Assembly (NCBI GenBank): GCA_020698575.1
Contig: CM036245.1
Span: forward strand, 40,161,093 to 40,225,092
Source: Bostrychus sinensis
Taxonomy: Eukaryota; Chordata; Actinopteri; Gobiiformes; Eleotridae
Direction of reading: 5' to 3'
Length of the DNA stretch: 64,000 nt
The stretch's first letter is position 1; each line of letters begins with the position of its first letter. A program made the translations under genes and the position numbers. Positions 31,790-42,147 of the stretch are shown in pieces. The notes under the pieces are model-generated. The model searched no databases, had not been told where the DNA came from, and saw nothing but the letters and a program-made list of their open reading frames with translations.

Positions 31790-32085
31790 TGGGCAGATGA
31801 CCATGGTATTACTGGGACAGACTGACCAGTGACCTCTCCAGACATGAACCTCAGAGAATCTGTGCAGTATTGTCCAGAAAAAAATGAGAAACAGCAGACC
31901 CAGTGACACAGATGAGCTGAAGGCCTCTATCAGAGCGACCTGGGCCTCACCTCAGCAGTGCCCCCTCCAGGACACACCTCTCTTAGGCACTAATGCATCC
32001 AAAAGGATTCTCAAAGGATTACCCAGGAATTGCACTGTACATACTTCTCAGAAGGCCTACATTACTGTTTTGATTAAGTTATTGG
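31790..32085 (+). mobile_element. Tc1-like transposase fragment
   Basis: MRNSRPSDTDELKASIRATW followed by ASPQQC, near 31884-31950, resembles the C-terminal end of a Tc1-type transposase. The rest is not readable. Confidence 0.4.
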
Positions 32086-32360
32086 TGTCATAAAATATAA
32101 TTTTGTGGATAATTGCATTTTGGAGTTTTCTGTAGGTGATAATTATCATAATAAAACAATGATTGAAATGTTTCTTTTTGGATGTACTGACACTATAAAT
32201 ATCTGTTTTTCACTTTTAGAAATGAATGTGTGAGCGAAAAATGCAATTTTTATCACTCTAATTGAATGCATAGGACCTGTATATTCCTCCACTTGTCGTC
32301 CCACCCACTGGAGGATTGTCATATTTATGCCAATTTCTTTATTCATCCCTAAGTGACACT

Positions 32361-32600
32361 ATGAATGTGAGAGACAGACAGTGTGGAGAAGGCTCTTACT
32401 TTGAAAATACACACCAGATCTTTGTGATATTTGGTATATCACTGAGGGACCCTGTCCAGAGTGTGTCAAAATGGGAATTTTCCAGTGAAAACGACACATT
32501 TTGAGAATGGCACTATGAATGTGAGAGACGGGCAGTGTGGAGAAGGCTCTTACTTTGAAATACGCACCAGATCTTTGTGACATTTGATACTGGGGGACCC
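32361..32600. repeat. Two-copy tandem repeat, unit about 155 bp
   Basis: CTATGAATGTGAGAGACAGA...GAGAAGGCTCTTACTTTGAA occurs at 32360 and again at 32512 with few differences. Confidence 0.75.
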
Positions 32601-33730
32601 TTCATATTATTTTGCTCAATGGAAAACAGACAATGTTGTTTCATTGTCAAACTGATTGTATGATTCTATTTTGCAATAGCCTATTTTTTTATCATAAATA
32701 ACAATAAGTAGAGCAATAAACATATTTATATTAATAACATATTTATTTTAATATCATTAATGGATCATTAATGGAAAACTACAGTGTTACTAATGTGGTG
32801 TTCAGTGAATTTTCTGAGCTTCTTTTCTAGAGAGTGATTACAGCAAACTTATCATGTGTAATTTAAATGAGTTAACTATTATTATTATATTATTAACCAT
32901 AAACTATTCCTTTTATGATTCATATTAGTATTGAAGTGATCTCCAGGAAGATCAACTTTGCTATAACACTAGTCTAATGATGATGATCAAAAAATAATGA
33001 CACCAATACAAATTATAATTATTGAACTTTTTTCTTGGCATGTGAAAGTTTACAATTGCCACAGTGCTTCAATATGTCCAAAAGATCCAAACAAACAACG
33101 AAGAGACTGCTGCATAGTTCCGTGAAAGGTTTTAATACAGGGCTATGACAGTGCTCTAAACAAGCGCTCCCGGATTTTCAGAGGGGGCTGGCTTGACTTC
33201 AAGATTGCAACAGGAGGCTGGCTTGACCGTGGTCCTTGTTCACGCTTTGTTCACCTGAGTAAAGTGAGACCAGAAATTGTGACATTAGAGACTTCTGCTG
33301 TGTAAAATCCATATTAATTCAGAGAACAGTGTTTGTGGGCTGTGGCCTGATGAAGCTGACAGATGCTAAAAGCCAAAGCTAGAGAAGTAGCGCCAGGACA
33401 GATAAAAGTTTCCAAAACTCACCACACAGACTTCTTCACACAGATTCTTTTCATCTTGATATAAAAGGAATAGTCCATATTTGATAGCTGTTATAGTCCA
33501 TAGTCCTGGCTTGTTGAAAACTTCAGCCCAGTTTAAAGAGGCTCTAAAGTCGGGACATTGACAGAACTGTTCAGATAAAAGCAGGCTGCCTCTCTGTACT
33601 CTCGTGATGTAAATCTGTGCAGGAGTTCGCTTTTTTTGAGCAGTTTTCAGTTCTTTCTAGCGCATTTAAATCTGCCACTGCCTCAGTCAGATCAGTGTAC
33701 TCTGTAACTGTAGTTAGAGACAAGGACCCC
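32601..33730. other. AT-rich stretch, nothing recognised
   Basis: No gene seen. It probably belongs to the insertion block between the two retroviral pieces. The end near 33780-33870 (GGTAGGGACATGTCCCTATG, CAAACCTATGCCCATG) looks like a transposon terminus. Confidence 0.4.
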
Positions 33731-33868
33731 TCGCGTCTTAGTTGCGCCTGTTCAAAAACAAAATTCGGTAATATTTAGCTATTTCAACTTGTGATTGGTA
33801 GGGACAATTTGGTCGGTCTGAAATTTTGGTAGGGACATGTCCCTATGGTCCATACGCAAACCTATGCC

Positions 33869-35036
33869 CATGACAACAGAACAGGCCTATATGCAGGAAT
33901 TTTTCCTGGGCCCCACTGCCAGCCACAGGCCCTTTAGATTTGTTAATAAAAGATCATTGTTATACCCATCTAAATCCAAACCTCTTGGCGCATTTAACAA
34001 AGACATTTACCTTAATGCTGCTAATATACCTATGGATATTCAAAATGAATTTAAGGCTCAAGATAAAGGTATGGCTGGATTGGGCTCTATCTGTGAAGGT
34101 TTACTAAGGACCCCAAAGCAAAGACAGGGAGATAATCCAAGTTTAAACAGTTTATTGAACAAAAGTCCAAGCAGGCAGTGGAGGCAGGGAGCTGGCTGGC
34201 TGGAGACACTGGGAGCTAGGCAGACACGAAGAGCCTGGGCAGAAGGAGGAGAATCAGGTAAGTACAAAAAGGTACAAAACAGGAACAAAAGCCAGGACAC
34301 AAAAAATGGCTAGGAGTCAGCACTACCCAACAGGACGGAATTATTTGGCGAAGTAGTGGTGAGTAGACCAGGGTTTTGTACTGAGGCTAATGTAAGGATG
34401 ATTGCAGGTGTGTCTCATCTGCAGCACCGGGAGGAACCAGCCACGCCCCCTGCCACACACATGCACTGCTGGAAAAACAAAACACAGAAGGGAGGGGAGG
34501 AAAACAAAGAATTGGATTAATTATCTCTATTACAATCAACAGTGTTTCCTCAACTTTACAATTGAAGCCTTAGAAGGTGTTGTAGAACAATTAGCCCCCA
34601 CATCATTAATGGCTTGGCAAAATCGTATTGCTTTTGATATGTTGCTAGCTAAAAAGAGGGTATGTATAGCATTTGGAACAGAGTGCTGCACGTATATGCC
34701 CAATAGCACAGCGCCAGATGGCAGTATTACTAGAGCACTAAATAAACTTAACTTAACTTGTCTGCAGAACCAGAAAATTCTGGTGTCCCTGACAACTCTT
34801 GGTCTGCGTGGTTCTATAGATTGTTCAGTCTCTGGGCAGGAATTATAGTTTCTGCTTTTAATACCATACTTATCATTATTGCTGTGCTCATGATTATTGG
34901 ATGTTGCATTGTCCCCTGCCTTCGTGTGCTTGTAGAACGTCTGATTGCTACTACCCTTACACGCCAGTCACCTGACCAGGTACTGTTACTTACAACAGCT
35001 CCACTCATACAACCTGACCACAAGGCCTGTATTTGA
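33869..35036 (+). mobile_element. Endogenous retrovirus: env remnant
   Basis: Surface-side sequence is visible at about 33869-34100. A 400-bp unrelated block (about 34100-34510) interrupts it. Transmembrane-subunit sequence follows at 34518-34840 with an intact CX6CC motif (CIAFGTECC) and the upstream QNRIAFDMLLAKK helix. A frame change near 34790-34840 precedes the hydrophobic anchor (about 34840-34935) and a short tail ending at 35036. It is a pseudogene: interrupted and frameshifted. A CX6CC motif points to a gamma-type env class. Confidence 0.75.
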
Positions 35037-35091
35037 CTCGGACTTTCTGAAGAACTTTGACATATGTTTAGTAAAAAGTTTATGTTTAAAC

Positions 35092-35620
35092 TATCAATTC
35101 AATTCAATTCAATTCAATTCAGATTTATTTGTATAGCCCAATATCACAACAAAAGTCGCCTCAAAGGGCTTCACAAACAGTTGATCAAACATAAACACAC
35201 AATCAGACAACACAAACAATAACTACACTAAACTAAACAGACCCAGGACACTGCTGTCCTTAGACCCTCCTTCTCGGTAAGGAAAAACTCCTAAAAAAAA
35301 ACCCAGCTACGGGAAAAAAGAAGAAACCTTATGGAGCCTATATTGAAGGAGAGATCCTCTCCCAGGACGGACAGGCAATGCATCTAGGACTGTTAGTGCC
35401 TTAGCTCATCTATAAGATCATAGATCAGCTCTGTAAGGATTCATCCAGACGAGAGTGGGTGAGGTAGGTTGAGGAAGTCCATAGGATGCAGCAGGTGGCC
35501 TCATCCAGACAGGTGAGTGGGCGAGATAGGTCCGGGAGATCCGGGCTGCAGCAGGGACCTCATCCAGACAGGTGAGTGGGTTGAGGTAGATCCGGGAAAT
35601 CCTTAGAGATGAGGTTGAGC
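35092..35620 (+). repeat. Interspersed repeat, CAATTCAATTC family (full-size copy)
   Basis: (CAATT)n, GATTTATTTGTATAGCCCAA and AAAGGGCTTCACAAACAGTT as at 385-790, then a longer GC-richer tail with repeated CAGGTGAGTGGG words. It directly follows the env remnant. Confidence 0.75.
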
Positions 35621-35856
35621 TATCCTCTCAGTAAGTGCTCTTTGTCTCACTATAGCTGTCCGAGTGTCTTTGTTTGTGTGATAAAAATTTAAAAAACATA
35701 AAATGTAACAAACTGCTTTTGCTGCTAACTTGATTAAGTTCTTATCAAAGCCTTGTGTAACAAATCTCTTTGGGAGGTTGTGTCTTGCACCTCCAGTTAT
35801 TCAAGGATTTGTGATGTTTTAACATTGCTGTACTTAGTGATCACATGTGTATGTGA

Positions 35857-35900
35857 TCAAAAGGGGAAATTGTGAATAATTTTAATCTGTTTATGCTTGC
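35857..35900 (+). promoter_or_regulatory. Possible polypurine tract and 3' LTR start
   Basis: ATCAAAAGGGGAAATTGTGA is purine-rich and lies about 830 bp past the env end, as a retroviral polypurine tract before the 3' LTR would. I could not find a matching 5' LTR near 22-24 kb, so this is a weak call. Confidence 0.3.
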
Positions 35901-36179
35901 TATACAAAAAATAAAACTGTTCTTCTGAAGGCCTGGTATAAGATGCATGTGAATATTACTTTATGCATTGTCATCATGTTCTGTACATGTCTTCTTATCA
36001 AGTTCATACAGTTCATTTAGTACACGTTTTCATTGTAAATCAAAGTAAAAAAAACTGCTAACAATATTGCTGACTTATGTGTTATGTTGCTGATTCAAGA
36101 TGTTTAGCACTGTTGAGCTAAAAAGATGTTAGTACTATTCTGATGGTGTGCACTGAACTGCCACATACATAGTTTGATG

Positions 36180-36290
36180 GTTGTCTGATTGTGTGTTTAT
36201 GTTTGATCAACTGTTGTGAAGCTCTTTGAGGCGACTTTTGTTGTGATACTGGGCTATACAAATAAATCTGAATTGAATTGAATTGAATAG
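36180..36290 (-). repeat. Interspersed repeat, CAATTCAATTC family (inverted fragment)
   Basis: It ends in GAATTGAATTGAATTGAAT and carries GTGATACTGGGCTATACAAA, the complement of the start of the copies at 385 and 35092. Confidence 0.7.
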
Positions 36291-36549
36291 TCCAAGTCTG
36301 TGGCTTATTTGTTGTTATTTCTTCAGTTCTAAGTTCAGATTCAAAGCAAACAGTAAACTATGAATCCCCTTAAATCCAAAAATCTACATTTGTAGTTCTG
36401 TGGAGAAGTAATATTCTCTGTTAAAATTGAGAACAAAAATACAATAAGCTGGCTTTATTATTTATCCAATACTCGCATTTGGCCCGCAACCAAGACTGGT
36501 TTTCTAATTTTGGCCCCCGCGCCGATTGAGATTGACACCCCTGCCCTAA

Positions 36550-38810
36550 ATAAAATGGCTATTATTCATGTAGTAAAAACAGACACACTATCTGGAAGCC
36601 AATAATCCTGTCTTAAGTCAGCTTCAGAAATATGCATGGCAAAAGCAGCTCTTTTGCTGCTAGGGTCAACAGACCCATCAGTGTAAAGGCCTCGATACAC
36701 CAAGGCGACCACCAGACTGCCACCGAAAAGACAGAGCGACAGCTCGTCTCTTCCTGTCTCCTCTCGTTCCCTCCCGTTTCCTCACGTCAGATGACCTTTT
36801 TTTTTCTTCATACACTGAAGTGACAACCGACCTAAAGATCGTGTCTTGTGCATGCGCGTGATGTAATTACCCCCCCCCTCCCCCAAAGCAGCAGATGGCG
36901 CTAGCCAGTGAACAAAGATAAACGGAAGTGACACAATGTTTGCGGAGTACATATGCATCTAGCGAGCCTTGGTCTGCCACTGTTCTCAGCTTGTCTGAAC
37001 ATTTGAGAAGCGTGATCATGGCCGGTTTGGACATTGTTTTGTGTGGATTAGGTGCCGCTGCTCTGTTACTTGAAGAAGAACAGAGGCCAACAAGGAGAAG
37101 AAAGCGCACGAAATGGGTTAAGTCTTGGATTCAACAGTGCAATTTGCTTGGAGCTTTTCACCTCTCGTCACTCCGTGACTTCCGCTAAAATTCCCGTGAG
37201 CTGATTGGGGCGGCAGCTGTAGTGCTAGGCCTATCACAGCGCTTCGTGCCAAAGACCAAAGACGCCGATTGAGCAAGGCCAATCGGCAGAAAACTAGTCA
37301 GACGGCCTCCGTCCTGGAGCGATGGGGGCTGACGGCGCATACATATCAAAAGGACGGAAATGAGCGCCGTGGAAGAACCGTTCAGACGGCTTCAGATGGG
37401 CGATCGTCGCCTTGGTGTATGGAGGCCTTAAATCTGGAGGTAACCATCCCAGTTCCTATGGATTACTTCTGTAACCACACCCACTGGATTCTCCTTGCCA
37501 TTCTCCCAGAACCTATCCTTCACCACTCAATCTATTTCTGGATTTGGGAGCAACTATGGGTGGACACTGGGCCAAACCACTCTAGGGGCCATATTATTAC
37601 TCAACTCAGGAACCTCTGTTCTTACTCTCCTCACAAAAATCCCACTTCTTCCCCTCTGAGCTGGCTCCTAACTCTCCTCTAGACGTTTCACCAGGTTACT
37701 ATGTTCTTGGCTCTGTACCACCCCAACCCTGCTAGCGCCTTACCCTGGGGCATCTCTCCACACTCCACTAGGAGAGCTGGGATAGGTGTTGTCCTGCCTG
37801 CCCCACAACACACTCTCAGGGCTTTGGCCTGCACCCAACTTACCAAGGGTTGTCTTTGCTGCACTACCATATGCTAGGCATTCATAATCAGTTGAGTGCC
37901 TTTATCTGCACCCCAACTACTTCCTGCTAGGCAGCACAAAACATTAATAATTTTATCACCTTTGCTAACAATCTTGTCAATATTAGTTTTCCACGTCAAC
38001 AGCTTATTTAAGTGCCCACCCAGGAAGTTAAAAACTTTAACCCTCTCCAGTGGTTTGCTATACAAACTTTGTCCTAGTTGACCTACTTTACATTCATTAC
38101 TAAATATGACATAATTACTCTTCTCAACTGAAATTTTAAAACCCCACTTACCTGCCCACTCTGTAACTTTATCCAGTGCCACCTGCATTTTTAGTGTTGC
38201 GACCTCATTTCCACATTACCCCATCACCTGCGAACAAAGACAGGCCATATCCTCCTCCAATATTTTGAAACACATCATTAATCATTACATTAAAAAGCAC
38301 AGGGCTAATAACACTGCCTTGCGGTGTGCCATTGTCAATCTCTAAAACATCAGAAAACTTGCCCCCAACTTTAACTTGAATCCTCCTATTTTGTAAAAAA
38401 GCTTTAATCCAGTTTAAACTACAGCCACATATTCCAGCATCATATAGTTTAAGGACAAGCCTCTCTCTCCACAACACACCATAGGCCTTCTCTATATCCA
38501 GGAACACAGCTACCATGCCCTCTCTGTTGGCCAGTGCCTCCTGTATTTCAGAATCCAACACTAACACCTAAATCCATTTTGTGTATTACTAAACCAACCT
38601 GCCTTTTCCAGCTTATATACTAATCTATCAGTCACCATTCTTCCTATAATCTTACATATTACAGCTGTAAGTGCTATTGGCCTATGTGACCCTGGCATTT
38701 TAGCTTCCTTACCTGCCTTCATGGCGATGCTCATCCTTGTGTTTTGGAGGCATGTCCCTGGAAGAAGTCGGAAAAGACCGAGGCAGGTCTTACACATCGG
38801 CACTATTCAA
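36550..38810 (-). mobile_element. LINE, I/Jockey-like reverse transcriptase, degenerate
   Basis: Minus-strand pieces in order: SHRPIALTAVICKIIGRMVT (38803-38561), MVAVFLDIEKAYGVLWRERL, NGTPQGSVISPVLFNVMIND and the active-site region LFAGDG (38567-38205), WGFKISVEKSNYVIF (38188-37874), then WVQAKALRVCCGA (37870-37688). A3' remainder is cut by the Harbinger element at 36687-37428. The catalytic YADD-type motif has become FAGD, so the enzyme is dead. Clade assignment is by general resemblance. Confidence 0.72.
36687..37428 (+). mobile_element. PIF-Harbinger deletion derivative, TSD TAA
   Basis: Inverted ends AGGCCTCGATACACCAAGGC and GCCTTGGTGTATGGAGGCCT are flanked by TAA on both sides (36684-36686 and 37429-37431). 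Inside, 37018-37185 encodes MAGLDIVLCGLGAAALLLEE and RRRKRTKWVKSW, resembling the N-terminal part of HARBI1-type transposases. The catalytic part is absent. Confidence 0.8.
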
Positions 38811-39339
38811 ACATGCTGCTTCTCAAAATCTTCCATAAACACCTTTAAATACATTAGCCTGACTATGGAAAATTAGAGTGGATATTAAAATGTCTGAAAA
38901 CATTATATTGGAGACGTGAAGAGAGACAGAAACAGTCACTTGTTTGTTACAAGCCTCAGCACAGTTAGTGAGGGTTTGTGCAATCCAAGGTGAGGCTCGG
39001 CTGCTTGTTGCTGCAATTCATGTATTTAAACAGGAAATATGCAAATCCAGCAATTCTGACTGAAATCATGGACAATATTGGATTCAAAAAGAAAATCAAG
39101 ATAAATCATTCTTTATTTACTTTTTACTTTTCATGATGAGGCCCTGTTTCTCCTGACTGCACCTCATTAAGTGGTCTGTAACTTATGTATAATTTTATAT
39201 TCAGTTTCTTTATATTTAACATATTTTTTGACTGTTTAACAGAATTTTGCTCTGTTGATGAACTGTCATAATAGTGTTGAGGTCTTGTTCTCAAGATTCC
39301 TTACTGCCTGCTGCCCTAGTTTTGCTTAGAGAGAACAGT

Positions 39340-39580
39340 TCATAGTAAGGTTCATTTTACCAAGAATGGTACACCTGATAACATTGATGGGTTGTATCCT
39401 ATAGAGTCCAGCTCAAGAAATGTTGAACATTGATATTGTGTCACCCTTTCTGAGATATTTCTCAATTGTATTGACCAATGAAAGTACTGGAGGTTTGGTA
39501 CTGAAAGGCCACCTTGTTCTACAGGTAAATGCAATTTTTCAAGTGCCTGCCTGATGCATCTTAAAGACATGTAATAAAAT
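39340..39580 (-). mobile_element. L1-like LINE fragment (3' part)
   Basis: The minus strand reads LHLPVEQGGLSVPNLQYFHW and SIQLRNI, a pattern typical of the region after the reverse transcriptase in L1/Tx1-type elements. Short and broken. Confidence 0.55.
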
Positions 39581-39886
39581 GGTGGCCATTCTGATTATTA
39601 AGTAGTTTGGAAAGAAATGTTCTGGTTTATATATTTACTTTTAGAAAACAGTGCCTTCTCTGCTTGTTGAGACAAAAGGGTGTTTAGAGCTGCCCTTACC
39701 ATAATCATTTTCTTCATTATTTACGTATTGTGACATTGTGTATGTTTTTGTTCATAATTTCTAAGTTCTGTTTCTAGATGTTTTTGTTCCATCATTACTT
39801 TATTTTTCTTACAGCCACAACATGAGACTATTGGGCTTCTCAAGTATATGTTTGTAGTATCCCATAAAAACGTATAACTTATAAAT

Positions 39887-40118
39887 AATAATAATAATGC
39901 AGTAGTTTTATACAGCGCTTTTCTAGACACTCAAAGTCGCTTTATACATTTTGGTGCATTATTCATTCACTCCTCACTCTCACTCGGTGGTGGAAGTGTG
40001 GTTGCCATCGTGCACCCCTCCGACCCTCTGACAGTATGCAATGCCAGCAGCGGGGCTTCGACTGCTGACCTGTGGGTTAGTGAGCAAACGTCTCTACCAA
40101 CTGAACTACTTCTGCCCC
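39887..40118 (-). repeat. tRNA-derived SINE with (ATT)n tail
   Basis: Read on the minus strand: AGAAGTAGTTCAGTTGGTAG (A-box type), a B-box-like GGTCAGCAGTCGAAGCCC, a body, AAGCGACTTTGAGTGTCTAG and an ATTATTATTATT tail. Same tail as the SINEs at 10037 and 56310. It sits within the L1-like remains. Confidence 0.65.
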
Positions 40119-40294
40119 GTGTCCTTGTGTCATTAATTTCAGGGAAGGCAAGCAGTTCTTTCCTGATATAATTACAAAAATCTGAAGCAAATAAAATTGC
40201 TCTGTTGCACTTCCATGTATATGTTTGAGTTCCATGATGCATATTTATACTTAAGAAAATTGGGGCATTGGCCAATGTATGTATTGAGCCAATG

Positions 40295-40500
40295 TTACAA
40301 AACCAATGATACTAATGTATTTTGGATAAGAAAATAGTCTATCCTTGAATATGAATTCTGAGGGCTTAAGAAGAAGGTAAAGTCTTTAGTTACAGGGCCA
40401 AATGTCGGGAACAGGATTGGTATCACAGAGATCCGGGCCAGCTCTTTACCGGGATCACTGCCACTGCCCTCGAGTAGTCCTTCATCCAGGCTTCTGATCA
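40295..40500 (-). mobile_element. L1-like LINE fragment (endonuclease end)
   Basis: The minus strand reads KDFTFFLSPQNSYSRIDYFL, which matches the C-terminal endonuclease motif (SRIDY) of L1-type elements. With 39340-39580 it suggests one internally deleted element. Confidence 0.55.
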
Positions 40501-42116
40501 CTGTGTTATTCCTGCAGCTGTGTGCCTCCAGGTAAAGTAACTTTAGATCGCAAGTTGTTTACCTATTTGGTTAGGTTTTTAATTGAGCTCTCAAGTGCGC
40601 TCGGCGTGTCCTTAAGCATCCCAATGCGTTTCTTGTCTGCAGATACTCTGTTTATATATATACCTTCTATGCTTCTTCAGTTCTTTCATAAAGCTGCCCA
40701 AGTCATCAAATTGAGTTTGAAACAAGACCTGCATTCTTTTGACCTGTTTCAGAAACTCTTGTGCACCACTTGTTTGAATGCCGACTCAGTTCAGATTTTC
40801 TTTGGCTATTTGTCAAGTTTCATGTCCGCGCTGTGATTTCAACTTTAAACAGATAGTCAATTAAATACTCTGCTTTAATTTTGTCTAGAACTAGTGTTAG
40901 ACTTAATTAAATGTTCTCTGGTCTGTAAGGCCTCAGACTCAGTGAATGCATTGGGAGCAGCTGTGACTCTACTGGCATCAAACCCACACCGCAGAGACGC
41001 GAGTTTATTCACACCGGCTGTGTGAGCAGCTCGCTGCTGGAAGCTCATTCTCTACAGAAAGGTCATTCAAAGGTTAATATGAGACTACAGCCACATATAA
41101 TAGACCTAAGGTGACTATAGGCCTAGCTGATTGAAAAGGCGTATGTTTACAATCTCTATAGGCTGGTCATTGCAAACGCAAGATTTTTTACAAGTAAAAG
41201 TGAAACAGTCCATCAGAGTCAGAAATCCCTCAAACATTAAAAAAATGTATCAGGTTTGAAAAGTGCTCATGGTAGTTGCTAAAATATAATAATATTTGGT
41301 TATTTTGTGTGTATTTTGGGTGTAAACATGTCTCAGTGCCAGTCGCAAGCATGAAAAATAGGCAAGGCTTAGGAAACCCGCATCAGAGACGCTTTTGAGC
41401 GGTTGTTGGAGCCTCGCATCTCACTCGACCAGTGTGGCTGCTCCAATCTGCTAAGCTGGGCACCAGAAAAAAAAAAAAAAAAACTGTTGCCATGCCGCAG
41501 TTACTCATCCAATGTGTTTGAGGCCTAAGACGCCACCAGCCTAGCACAGCAAGTTACCCTGTCTCATGACGCAGACGTCAGCTTCAAGTTCCTCTGTGGC
41601 TTAAATTTTAAATAAATGAGATGAGTATCTACTTTCTATTCCGATTAACTAGATTAGGGGTACAGTATATGAAGCATGCAAGTTTTAAATTTAGAATGAA
41701 ACTGAAACAGTACTACAGTCTGACTAGTACTTTTCCTGCAAATTTGTACAACACAATACTGTACTGTACAATACTTTAAATAAAATTATTATAAGTAAGT
41801 GTTCAAGACAAATGATTTCTGGTTCCTCTTCCTTTTTTTTTTTTTTTTTTTTTATAAAAAAAAAACGTTTTATTTTTTTGAATTTTTTAAATTTTATTTT
41901 AGCCCTTTAAACAATGTGTAATAACTTACTGTGTTATGATGATGTAGTGCAAATAATGACAATCCCACTCCAATGCTAAAAAATAATAAATTATATTTGC
42001 AGTCAGCTTAATTTGTTTCAGTTACATCAAACCCATGCCATGTTTTTTTTTTTTTTTTTTTTGCATTTCATTTCATAACAAAAATTATTTTTTCCTCTTA
42101 GTTTTATTTTACAGTC

Positions 42117-42147
<31 letters not shown>

